A program made the position numbers and the translations under genes. A stretch of 64,000 nt of DNA. Source: Abelmoschus esculentus (lineage: Eukaryota > Streptophyta > Magnoliopsida > Malvales > Malvaceae). Numbering within the stretch: the first letter of the stretch is position 1; every line of letters starts with the position of its first letter. Location: contig JAUCBN010000032.1 in assembly GCA_035048815.1 (NCBI GenBank), positions 13,293,501 through 13,357,500 on the forward strand, written 5' to 3'. This document shows, piece after piece, positions 1 through 9,560 of this stretch. Below the pieces are notes generated by a model, which did not search any database, was not told where the DNA came from, and saw only the letters and a list, made by a program, of their open reading frames with translations.

Positions 1-1064
1 GATACGATCCTAATCACCACCTATTTTATCTATGGTTTGTTCACATCATTGAAAATCTTCAAGGCTGATTCTAAGGGAGTTCTACCTTACTTTATCTTCT
101 ATTATATAATTTATGTCTTTACAAGCATACTTTTTCTATTTAAGTAATGTTTTGTGATTGTATAACCACATCTTTATATTTATTCTAAGTCATCTTATTC
201 TAAATATTAACTAAACTACATTGTTTCTAGCTCATTTTAGCTTATTTCGATTCTTTTCAGATTATACATTGTTTGCTTATTATTTTAGCTATTTTAAGTA
301 AAGATAACAGTGTGAGGAAGCATAAAGACATCAAGGGTAGCTCAACGTAGCTTGAGAAGACTATGACAGCTTGGAACGGCTCAAGGATGGCTCAAACGCT
401 TGGAATTGCATGGGAGCTTATGGAAGGCTTATTTTAGCTCGTGAACTTAAAGGAACTTTGTAGAGGAGCTCACAAACTTAAAGGCCTAGCTCAACCAGCT
501 AAAGTTATCTCAAAAGAAGCTAAATGGAAGACAATACAGAATATATTTTATCCTTTGTGAGAATTTTCAATCATTTAGTTCTTCTTAGAACTTTGTAGAC
601 TTATCAATTACTTGTGGCGTCAACCCTTTCTATCCATCTTGATACTTCAAGTTCTTTTAGTTTAGTATACTAAAAGGGTCAAAGTCCGTTTATCACCACC
701 CATTAAAGATCAATATAAGATTAGATATTCTATAACTTAGCTTCTTCCTTGAGTATCTTTAGGATACTATTTTCATTTCACCATATCACCAACCTTACAT
801 ATCATCCTATCCCATTCACCATTCTCATCCTTTATCATCATCAAAAAACGTCCTAAACATCCATTCACCCTTATCAACACCACATATCCTTCCGCTTCCA
901 AATCAATCCCTAAACTATTCCCTTCATTCATTTCACCTATTCCTTTCATCCATTATCCTTAATTCTTCATTTTTGCAGACACTTCTTGCGAGAGACTTGC
1001 TTCATTCCCAGGTCCTACCATCAAAGTGTACCGTCAACATCATCAACAAGTTTGGCACATATCA
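1..1064. other. Unidentified AT-rich non-coding sequence at the window edge
   Basis: I recognise no gene here. The stretch is AT-rich. Around 300-510 it has loosely repeated words containing 'agctca' and 'cttgg', and around 780-960 a pyrimidine-rich run full of 'atcc' and 'cattc'. It ends abruptly where the 33-bp satellite starts at about 1065. An ATG at 973 opens a frame that runs from this sequence into the satellite, so that ORF is a junction artefact. The sequence could be part of an LTR or untranslated leader of a retroelement cut by the window edge, but it matches none of the LTRs elsewhere in this window. Confidence 0.4.
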
Positions 1065-1993
1065 GGTCTTCCATCACGGTATACGCTCAGAGAGAAGGAA
1101 CGTTCAATATGACAAGAACATAAAGAGAGGGGTCATTCATCGCGACATACGCTCAAAGAGAGGGGTCGTCCATCACGGTTTACGTTCAAAGAGAGAGACC
1201 GTTCACTATGACATGCACTCGAAGAGAGGGGTTATTTATAGACACATACGCTCAAATAGAGGGGTCGTACATCACGATAAAGCTCAAAGAGAAGGTCCAT
1301 CTAGAATTGTATACGCTCTAAGAAAGGGACTGTTTATTATAACATGCACTCGAAAAGAGGGGTCATTCATCGCGATATACGCTCAAAGAGAAGGGTCATC
1401 CATCACGGTATACGCTCTAAGAAATGGTCCCTTTACTATGACATGCATTTGAAGAGAGGGGTCATTCATCGCGACATACGCTCATAGAGAGGGCTCGTTA
1501 GCCAAGGTATACGCTCTAAGAAAGGGATCGTTCACTATGATATGCACTCAAAGAGAGGGGTCATCCATCGCGACATACGCTCAAAGAGAGGGGTCTTCCA
1601 TCACATTATACGCTCAAAGAGAGGGACCGTTAATTATGACATGCACTCGAAGGGAGAGATCACTCATTGTGACATATGCTCAAAGAGTGGGGGTTGTCCA
1701 TCATGGTTTACGCTCAAAGAGAGTAGTTGTCCATCACTGTTTACGCTCAAAGAGATGGACCGTTCACCATGACATGCACTCGAAGAGAGGGGTCTTCCAT
1801 CACGGTATACGCTCAAAGAGAGAGGTTGTCCATCACAGTATACGGTCAAAAGGAGGGATCGTTCACCATGACATGCACTCGAAGAGAGGAATCATTCATC
1901 GCGACATATGCTCAAAGAGAGGCGTTATCCATCACGACATACGCTCAAAGAGAGGTACAGTTCATTATGTCATACTCTCGAAGAGAGGTCATA
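1065..1993 (+). repeat. 33-bp satellite array, block 1
   Basis: About 28 head-to-tail 33-bp monomers. Three types alternate: A carries 'ccgttcattatgacatgcac', B carries 'tcattcatcgcgacatacg', and C carries 'tcgtccatcacggtatacg'. Each ends with a purine tract such as 'caaagagagggg'. The A-B-C trimer is 99 bp, although order and composition vary and C-type units sometimes occur in a row. The array begins inside a C-type monomer after unrelated sequence and is cut on the right by the LTR of the CRM-like element. Small indels and point changes are frequent, so this is an old array. Confidence 0.95.
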
Positions 1994-3271
1994 TGAATCC
2001 GGTTGCGGAATATCTGAATTTGTATATGTGAATTACCTGATCATGATTCTAGTAAGTAATTGATATGATTACAAGATGATACGACAATGGAATGATGATA
2101 AGTTGATTGTTGTGTTTAGGATGAAGTATGGAAAATATGGATGTATGGTTGATGGAAATGAAACGATGAAATGTAATTGATGGTGCGGTGTAAACGAAGG
2201 AGGAGCCAACACTAAAAAGTGAAGACCCGTTCCTTAAGAGTTTTTAAACCGGGACTTGGGTGAAAGGCTAATGGATTGCGACTCTCTAGTTATATGAACT
2301 AGGAACCAACAATATAAAAAAATGAAAAGGGATTAATGCCACAAGAACAATCTTGCAAGCCGATAAAGTTCAAAAAGAACTATAAAAGAGAACACTCTCA
2401 AAGTTTAATATATGCCAAAAGTTGTTCCTTTTACAATGAAATGAGTGCCTATTTATAGGTGTAAGACAACAACAAATTGATTAGCCTAGACAAAGATTAA
2501 AGACTCATTATTCTGGTGTTAAAGGCCTATTAATTTGTAGGTTATCCTATCTCCAATTGACAGCCAAAAAGGTTTGATCTAACAAGGATGAATGTGGACA
2601 TTCGTAAGATGAATGTAGACATACATATCATCCACATGGAGAAACTCTTGGGCTAATAAACTTGATTAAGTTTTCATTCATCCTCCTTTAATGGGCTGTT
2701 GATAAAGCATTGAATTCAGTAATTGAATGGCCTCTTGAATTTGTTGAACAAGCATCTTGTGACTATTCCTGTACTGAATTTCCAGCATGCACTGTCTTCA
2801 CTAATTTAATCATATCTTAAGCTCCTGATATCGGATTGAGGTGATTCAAAGTGCGTTGGAAAGCTAAGAAATAGAGAAATAAGTTTAAATAAGACCTCAA
2901 GACTCAAATATACTCGTATCCAATCCAAAAATGGCGAATAAGTTGACTGATATTCCTTAAACTCCCTCCTTAAGTGTTGCTTTAATTCTTGCCTTTACTC
3001 TCCCTTAAGTGCTGATAATGAAGGCTTTCATTGCATGTCTTCTCTTTTAAAAAATGATAAGCTTTATGGAGGATTAAGTAGCTCTTAAGTAGTCTTTAAG
3101 TGGTGTATTTAGGAGCTCTTCAATGCATTGTTTTCTTGCTGAAACTGAAAGCCTTTAAGTGGTGCGTAAAACTCCCTTGAATGTCTTGAAACTGATCAGC
3201 CATCATGGTGTCTTCAAGTGTCTTTAATCGGTAGTAAATGACTTGTCATTCTTGTAGAAAATGATCAGCTA
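1994..3271 (-). repeat. 3' LTR of the CRM-like element
   Basis: Direct copy of 8143-9431. On the plus strand it starts 'tgaatccgg' and ends 'tgatcagcta', so on the minus strand it starts near TGGCTGATCA after a short 'tttgggatcaaa'-like tract. A TATA-like 'tataaatag' (minus) lies at 2449-2457. A third copy in the opposite orientation is at 13854-15145. The LTR abuts the satellite at about 1993 without a visible duplication partner on the other side. Confidence 0.85.
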
Positions 3272-3597
3272 TTTGATCCCAAATGAATACCCTAGATGAA
3301 AATATAAGCAACCATTAGAGAACAACTTTATTCAATAAAATAAAAGTGAATGCATGAAACATATTTAATGAGCTAGTTTAATTAATGAAACTATTTACAT
3401 TGATTGATCTAGTTTAATTAATTAATCCACACACTAAATGAACTCATAAACATAAGAAAACTAACACGCTTTAAGTGAACTATCATGCATTAATTAAACT
3501 AATGAACTTAATTGAACTAACATGCTTAAATGAATATCAAGCATTATTTATTCATGCACACATGCTGAAATTAAATTTAAAAAACTTAAGAAAGAAC
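3272..3597 (-). other. 3' non-coding part of the CRM-like element
   Basis: AT-rich sequence between the end of the pol remnant and the 3' LTR. It contains several variants of 'aattaaact' and 'gaactaacatgc'. The equivalent stretch in the plus-strand copy is 13527-13853, and the two align in reverse complement through their length. The weak purine tract next to the LTR ('tttgggatcaaa' on the minus strand) is the likely polypurine tract. I see no gene. Confidence 0.6.
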
Positions 3598-4002
3598 TCA
3601 TGCAAACTCATGCACAAGTAGGAGGATGTATTGTTCCAACATAGTTGGTGTTGCATTCTCTAATTTCCAGCCTTGAATAAATAGATTTCCCATGGCCTCT
3701 TGAAATTTCTTGGTTTTAGCACGAGTCATAGGTCCAATAGGAAATTCTTCTAATTCATTGTTCGTTGTGATCGTATCATTCCCTCCCTCTTGAAAGCAAT
3801 TTGACCCCAAATCGTCACCTACTTGAAATGGAGATAAATCAGCCACATTGAATGTTGCACTGACATTAAACTCACCTGGGAGGTCTAATTGATAGGCATT
3901 ATCATTGACACGCTTGATCACTTGAAAAGGACCATCCCCTCTAGGCATCAATTTTGATTTGCGTTGGGCTGGAAATCTTTCTTTTCTTATGTGCAGCCAA
4001 AC
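3598..4002 (-). pseudogene. Integrase C-terminal region of the CRM-like pol
   Basis: The C-terminal end of the integrase in the same frame as 4003-5271, separated from it by an in-frame stop at 4003-4005. That stop lies where related proteins have a tryptophan in a 'GDxVWLH' motif, which fits a G-to-A change. The visible part has the conserved 'GPFQVIKRVNDNAYQLDLP' segment and 'FNVADLSPF', followed by an acidic linker and 'GPMTRAKTKKFQEAM', the basic tail common in CRM-like elements. I see no classical chromodomain. The reading frame ends at 3598-3600. Confidence 0.75.
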
Positions 4003-5271
4003 TCAATCTCCCGGCTCGAATGTAATTCGTTTACGTCCCTTGTTAGCTTGTTGCTCATATTGCCTAGTTCTCTTTTCAATATTGTCCCGCACTTGTTGAT
4101 GGAATTTTTTGACAAATTCAGACTTGTTTCTCCCATCTTTATTCATAATTTGATCAGCGGGCAAAGGTAATAAATCCAATGGAGTTAAGGGATTGAAACC
4201 ATACACTATTTCAAATGGTGACACTTTAGTGGCGGAATGAATGGATCGGTTGTAAGCAAACTCCACATGTGGCAAGCTTTCCTCCCAAGTCCTCAAATTC
4301 TTTTTGATGATTATCCTCAACAACATGGATAACACCCGGTTCACCACTTCAGTTTGACCATCTATTTGTGGATGGCAAGTTGTGGAAAATAACAACTTGG
4401 TTCCAATCTTGCTCCATAATGTTCTCCAAAAATGGCTTAAGAACTTCACATCTCGATCAGATACGATAGTTCTTGGAACACCATGCAATCTCATGATTTC
4501 CCTGAAAAATAAATTAGCAACATGTGAAGCATCATTAGTCTTATTACAAGGAATAAAATGAGCCATTTTAGAGAATCGATCCACTACTACAAAGATGGAA
4601 TCTTTGTTATTCTTTGTACGTGGCAGCCCAAGTACAAAATCCATGGATATGTCTACCCAAGGTACATTAGGAATAGGTAGTGGAGTATATAAGCCATGGG
4701 GCATGACTTTTGACTTGGCCTTTCTACATGTGATACAACGGTCACATAGCCTCTCAACATCTCGTTTCATCTTTGGCCAATACAAGTGCTCTTGAAGCAT
4801 GTTCAACGTCTTCGCTACTCCAAAATGTCCCATTAGTCCTCCCCCATGTGCATCCTTGAGGAGAAACTCTCGAATGGATCCTTGTGGGATGCAAAGCTTC
4901 CCTTCCTTGAATAGGTATCCATCATCTCTATAAAACTTATCATGTGCACCTTTCTCACAAATTTTGTACACTTCACCAAAATTATGGTCAGACTCGTATA
5001 ATTCCTTAATGAAAGCAAAACCTAACAATTTAGAGTCTAAGGTGTTAAGAAGGGCATACCTACGTGACAGTGCATCAGCAACAATGTTTTCCTTACCCTT
5101 TTTATACATGATCACATAAGGGAAGGCTTCAAGAAACTCAACCCATTTGGCATGTCTCTTGTTTAGCTTATGCTGACCCTTGATGTGCTTTAATGCCTCG
5201 TGGTCTGTATGGATGATGAATTCCTTAGACCATAGGTAATGCTGCCAAGTTTCCAAGGCCCGAATTAGTGC
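4003..5271 (-). pseudogene. RNase H end and integrase of the CRM-like pol
   Basis: Continuation of pol in the frame of the reverse transcriptase, separated from it by a TAA at 5272-5274. The first residues are the end of RNase H ('HTDHEAL', 'VADALSR'). The HHCC zinc-binding region follows (H..GH..C..C around 'LKDAHGGGLMGHFG' and 'CDRCITCRKAK'). The integrase core keeps all three catalytic acids, in 'ISMDFVLGLP', 'VSDRDVKF' and 'GQTEVVNR'. In family members this enzyme joins element cDNA to chromosomal DNA. Here the region is intact over about 417 codons but lies behind a stop, so it would not be made as part of the polyprotein. Confidence 0.8.
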
Positions 5272-6333
5272 TTACATTTCCTTATCATAGGTCGGATAAT
5301 TGAGTGTAGCTCCACTCAATTTCTCACTAAAGTAGGCTATGGGGCGTCCTTGAGATAAAACTGCTCCAATTCCCAAACCTGAAGCATCACATTCAACCTC
5401 AAAAACTTTGTTAAAATCAGGTAAAGTTAATAATGGTGCATTAATTAAACAATCCTTAATCAGGTTAAAGGATTTCTCTTGTTCTTCACCCCTAAAGAAG
5501 TTGGAATTCTTTTTAATGACCCCGGTTAAAGGAGCAGCTAAGGTGCTAAAATTGGGTACAAACCGATGATAGAAGCTTGCTAAACCATGGAAGCTTCTAA
5601 CTTGGCTAATGCTTGTTGGTCTAGTCCATTCCTTAATTGCCTTAACCTTCTCTCTATCAACTTCTAATCCATCTGCACTCACAACAAAACCTAGGAAAAC
5701 AACCTTGTTAGTGCAAAATATGCATTTTTGTAGATTAGCATAAAGTCTTTCATTTCTCAAAACATCTAATACTGACCTTAGATGTTGAACATGTTCACTC
5801 AAACTCTTGCTATATATAAGAATATCATTAAAATACACTACACAAAACTTACCCAAGAATTGTCTAAGGATGTGATTCATTAATCTAATGAAAGTGCTTG
5901 GTGCATTAGTTAGACCGAACGGCATAACCAACCACTCATATAATCCTTGTTTAGTCTTGAATGCAGTTTTCCACTCATCCCCTTCTCGCATTCGAATTTG
6001 GTGGTAACCACTTTTAAGATCAATCTTAGAGAATACCTTAGAACCACTAAGCTCATCTAACATATCATCTAAAGGTGGAATAGGATGACGATACTTTACC
6101 GTTATTTTGTTAACCGCACGACAGTCTACACACATGCGCCATGTACCATCTTTCTTAGGCACAAGTAGAACAGGTACTGCACATGGACTAAGGCTCTCTC
6201 TAATATAATCCTTTTCCATCAAATCTGAAACTTGCCTTTGTAACTCCTTAGTTTCCTCGGGGTTACATCGATAAGCTGGTCGGTTAGGAATTATAGCACT
6301 AGGAACAAAGTCAATTTGATGCTCTATTCCACC
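5272..6333 (-). pseudogene. Reverse transcriptase of the CRM-like pol, catalytic Asp lost
   Basis: Reverse transcriptase with the usual landmarks: 'PVLLVPKKDGTWRMCVD', 'FSKIDLKSGYHQIR', 'MPFGLTNAPSTF', then RNase H start 'FEVECDASGLGIGAVL'. The frame is open from about 6333 (an N-terminal part 'GGIEHQIDF' precedes the first ATG at 6222) to a TAA at 5272-5274. The catalytic motif reads Y-F-N-D rather than Y-F-D-D; the Asn codon is at 5827-5829. The related element at 45347-49478 keeps Y-F-D-D, so the enzyme encoded here should be inactive. Just upstream a deletion fuses this frame, out of phase, to the protease end. Confidence 0.85.
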
Positions 6334-6962
6334 ATCACTTTATGTTTGATCATTTTAAGTTCTCCTCCATCATTAAGCCACTGCAACTTGTAGGGATGTG
6401 GATGCTTGGTCGTTTCTAGGCCAAGTTTATCTACCATTAAAGTACTAGCAACATTAGTGCAACTACCACCATTGATAATGACAAAGCATACCTTTCCATT
6501 AATATGGCAGCGAGTATGGAAAATATTCTCGCATTGCTGATCCCCATCAATTGCTTGCATGCTTAGGCTCCTTTTAACAACAAGGACCTCTCCATCTACG
6601 ACATGTTCCAACTCTTCTTCTTCTTCAAATTCTTTATCCTCCTCCTCTTGGTCAGTTTCAATCTCTCCATCATCACAGATGAACATAGTGTTGCGGTTAG
6701 GGCATTGGCTAGCAATGTGACCTCTCCCCAAACACTTGAAGCATTGTACATCACGGGATCGATTTGGCATGGTTGAACTCTTTCCCTTGCTGGTTTCAGC
6801 GATGGGTTTGATATTCTTTGATGGTCTGCCTCGGTCATTAGGAGTAAAGGATGAATTCTTTTTTACGTTACTTTGCTCCCATTTAGAAGTAGAACCTCTA
6901 AAGACTCGGGGTGCACCTTTCCTTTTGAGTTGCTTCTCCACCTTCATGGCCATATGAACCAT
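6324..6962 (-). pseudogene. Gag C-terminus and protease of the CRM-like element
   Basis: An open frame of 212 codons. It starts in the gag C-terminal region ('MVHMAMKVEKQLKRK'), has a CX2CX4HX4C zinc knuckle at residues 74-87 that in family members binds element RNA, then an acidic linker of Glu/Asp runs. The aspartic protease segment around residue 164 should read Asp-Ser/Gly-Gly but reads 'IINGGSCTN', with Asn at codon 6471-6473. The element at 45347-49478 keeps 'IIDSGSCTN'. The frame ends shortly after 'LQWLNDGGELK' because the linker to the reverse transcriptase is deleted and the join is out of frame. Confidence 0.8.
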
Positions 6963-7694
6963 TGTCTTCTATTTCAACGTAATGTTGTAACTCAACAATG
7001 GCTACAATGTTGATCAAGACCAGATAGAAACCTTTCCATAGTGGCTTCTTGATCCTCATCAATGTTGGCTCGGATCATGGCTACTTCCATGTCTTTATAA
7101 TAATCCTCAACACTACGATTGCCTTGTGTAAGGTTTTGAAGCTTGTTAAACAACTCTCTAGGTAGTGAGTTGGAATGAATCTTCTACGCATCACAGCTTT
7201 CATCTCATTCCAAGTAGAAATAAGATGTTCACCATTGCGTCTCCTACTAGATGTCATTTGATCCCACCATATAAGTGCATAATCCGTGAACTCAATGGCT
7301 GCGAGTTTTACCTTTTTAAGCTCTGAATAGTTATGACACTCAAAGATGTGTTCAACCTTCTTTCCCATGCGAGGTATGCTTCTGGATCCGTTCTTTCTTG
7401 AAAAGGAGGAATGGTAATTTTGATGTTGCTGAGATTATCATCCACTCTTGGACGTGCTCTTTGGCCTTGTTGTGCCATACTATGTTGGGATGATTGATCA
7501 AGTTCATGCACATCATCATCCCCTTCAGGATGATACTCCTCATTACCATGATAAGCTTGTGAAATTTCAAGTTGATCAATTCGTTCTAATAAGGGCTTCA
7601 ATTGTTGTTGAATCATCTTTGCCATTGCTTGTAGCAATGCTTGATTTTGCAAATTGGGAACTCCTTCACCACTGTGACCAGATCTTTGTGACAT
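6963..7694 (-). pseudogene. Gag of the CRM-like element, frameshifted
   Basis: The likely start is the ATG at 7692-7694 ('MSQRSGHSGEG'). The first part contains a predicted coiled region ('ALLQAMAKMIQQQLKPLLERIDQLE') followed by 'PFQERTDPEAYLAWE'. A frameshift near 7370 moves the reading to the frame of 'KKVEHIFECHNYSELKKVKLA' and 'YALIWWDQ', the conserved gag core. Further shifts near 7160 and 7000 break the remainder before the zinc-knuckle part. In intact relatives this protein forms the virus-like particle. I count at least three frame breaks, so this copy is dead. Confidence 0.75.
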
Positions 7695-8122
7695 GATTAG
7701 ATAAAAAAAATTAAACCTTACCAGCACAAATCCTCACCTTTCCACTCTAAAGAAAATGCACTCACACTCGTGTTTCACTCGGGATAGGCTTTTCCCCTTA
7801 ATGCACACTCTTGCCTTTTACCACTCTTGCTCTCTTTTCAAAGTCCTTAGAGAACTTACTCAAGGCTTAACAAGTTTTCTTTGTGGAATTCGGCTAAAAC
7901 AAAATGGTTAGGAAAAGAAAACAAGAAATAGGTAGCAAACGAATGATAGAAAAAAGATAAAATAGGAATCTGAAGAAAATGTGATAAAAAATACAACCCA
8001 AACCTTTTTTTCACTTTTAAGATATGATCCCTCCCTCTTGAACTTTTTTTTTACAATTTTTTTGACTTTTTTTTCTAACCCGAGATAGGAAAAAAAAACA
8101 AAATGCTTACTGAATCGCCAAT
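7695..8122 (-). other. 5' leader of the CRM-like element
   Basis: Non-coding stretch between the primer site and gag. It has homopolymer runs (A and T runs near 7985-8100) and pyrimidine-rich words such as 'ctcttgcctttt'. The same kind of leader, also containing 'ctcgtgtttcactcggga', occurs at about 48187-49001 in the second CRM-like element, which supports common ancestry of the two. Confidence 0.55.
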
Positions 8123-8134
8123 GCTCTGATTACA
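8123..8134 (-). promoter_or_regulatory. Degenerate tRNA-iMet primer binding site
   Basis: The minus strand reads TGTAATCAGAGC, two changes from the TGGTATCAGAGC expected for initiator methionine tRNA priming. It lies 8 bp from the inner edge of the right LTR and is followed by 'attgg', as in many plant elements. Its position fixes the right LTR as the 5' LTR. Confidence 0.7.
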
Positions 8135-8142
8135 AATTGATA

Positions 8143-9431
8143 TGAATCCGGTTACGGAATATCCAAATTTGTATATGTGATTCCCGATCGTGATTCTAGT
8201 AAGTAATTGATATGATTACAAGATGATACGACAATGGAATGATGATAAGTTGATTGTTGTGTTTAGGATGAAGTATGGAAAATATGGATGTATGGTTGAT
8301 GGAAATGAAAAGATGAAATGTAATTGATGGTGCGGTGTAAACAAAGGAGGAACCAACACTAAAAAGTGAAGACCCGTTCCTTAAGAGTTTTTAAACCGTG
8401 ACTTTGGCGAAAGGCTAATGGATTGCGACCCTCTAGTTATATGAACTAGGAACCAACAATATAAAAAAAATGAAAAGGGATTAATACCACAAGAACAATC
8501 TTGCAAGCCGATAAAGTTCAAAAAGAACTATAAAAGAGAACACTCTCAAAGTTTAATATATGCGAAAGGTTGTTCCTTTTACAATGAAATGAGTGTCTAT
8601 TTATAGGTGTAAGACAACAACAAATTGATTAGCCTAGACAAAGATTAAAGACTCATTATTCTGGTGTTAAAGGCCTATTAATTTGTAGGTTATCCTATCT
8701 CCAATTGACAGCCAAAAAGGTTTGATCTAACAAGGATGAATGTGGACATTCGTAAGATGAATGTAGACATACATATCATCCACATGGAGAAACTCTTGGG
8801 CTAATGAACTTGATTAAGTTATCATTCATCCTCCTTTAATGGGCTGTTGATAAAGCATTGAATTCAGCAATTGAATGGCCTCATGAATTTGTTGAAGAAG
8901 CATCTTGTGACTATTCCCGTACTGAATTTCCAGCATGCACTATCTTCACTAATTTAATCATATCTTAAGCTCCTGATATCGTATTGAGGTGATTCAAAGT
9001 GCTTTGGAAAGATAAGAAATAGAGAAATAAGTTTGAAGAAGACCTCAAGACTAAAATATGCTCGTATACAATCCAAAAATGGCGAACAAGTTAACTGATA
9101 TTCCTTGAACTCCCTCCTTAGGTGTTGCTTTAATTCTTGCCTTTACTCTCCCTTAAGTGCTGATAATGAAGGCTTTCATTGCCTATCTTCTCTGTTAAAA
9201 ACTGGTAAGCTTTATGGAGGATTAAGTAGCTCTTAAGTAGTCTTTAAGTGCCTCTTTAAGTGGTGTATTTAAGAGCTCTTCAATGCATTGTTTTCTTGCT
9301 GAAACTGAAAGCCTTTAAGTGGTGTGTAAATCTTCCTTGAATGTCTTGAAACTGATCAGCCATCATGGTGTCTTCAAGTGTCTTTAATTGGTAGTAAATG
9401 ACTTGTCATTCTTGTACAAAATGATCAGCCA
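8143..9431 (-). repeat. 5' LTR of the CRM-like element
   Basis: Direct repeat of 1994-3271 with scattered substitutions and a 12-bp extra segment ('gcctctttaagt' near 9250) relative to the left copy. The outer end has the same TGGCTGATCA terminus on the minus strand. The adjoining sequence is not satellite but an LTR fragment of a different family, so the pair shows no target-site duplication. Confidence 0.85.
8597..8605 (-). promoter_or_regulatory. TATA box in the 5' LTR
   Basis: The minus strand reads TATAAATAG, a good plant TATA box, in the middle of the LTR where the U3/R border would be. The same motif is kept in the other two LTR copies at 2449-2457 and 14680-14688, which supports a functional origin. 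Confidence 0.6.
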
Positions 9432-9560
9432 TTTGCGTTTAGGTGTGTGAGTTAGAGCGATTATGGTGTTTGCCTATCTAATTACGGATAGGAGGGTGCC
9501 TAGGACAACAACATATCATCAATTCACCAGAGAGATTCGTTTCATTTACGGATAAGAGGG
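9432..9560 (+). repeat. Fragment of a second LTR family
   Basis: This 129-bp stretch is the reverse complement, with changes, of about 62311-62462 inside the solo LTR-like sequence. Shared words include 'cctatctaattacggatagg' and 'gagggtgcctagg'. It is sandwiched exactly between the end of the CRM-like LTR and the satellite, so it is a relic of a rearranged or deleted insertion. It contains part of the hairpin-forming repeats described for 62307-62480. Confidence 0.8.

Larger units (their letters stand above)
1994..9431 (-). mobile_element. CRM-like Ty3/gypsy LTR retrotransposon, minus strand, decayed
   Basis: A nearly full-length chromovirus-type element of about 7.4 kb. Read on the minus strand the order is 5' LTR (8143-9431), degenerate tRNA-iMet primer site, gag, protease, reverse transcriptase, RNase H, integrase and 3' LTR (1994-3271). 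The LTRs have TG...CA ends and are closely similar; the right copy has a 12-bp insertion near 9250. The integrase wording and the CCHC knuckle 'CFKCLGRGHIASQC' resemble plant CRM-clade elements, though Reina or another chromovirus clade is possible. No target-site duplication is visible: the left flank is satellite and the right flank is a piece of a different LTR. Frameshifts, nonsense codons, an internal deletion and two catalytic substitutions make it non-autonomous. Confidence 0.85.

Noticed and set aside
973..1452. ORF of 159 residues starting in unique sequence
   Set aside because: Its first 36 or so residues come from unidentified sequence and the rest is satellite; it looks like a chance fusion across the array border.
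1994..9431. An active, autonomous retrotransposon
   Set aside because: Gag is frameshifted, pol has stops and a deletion, and catalytic residues of protease and RT are changed.
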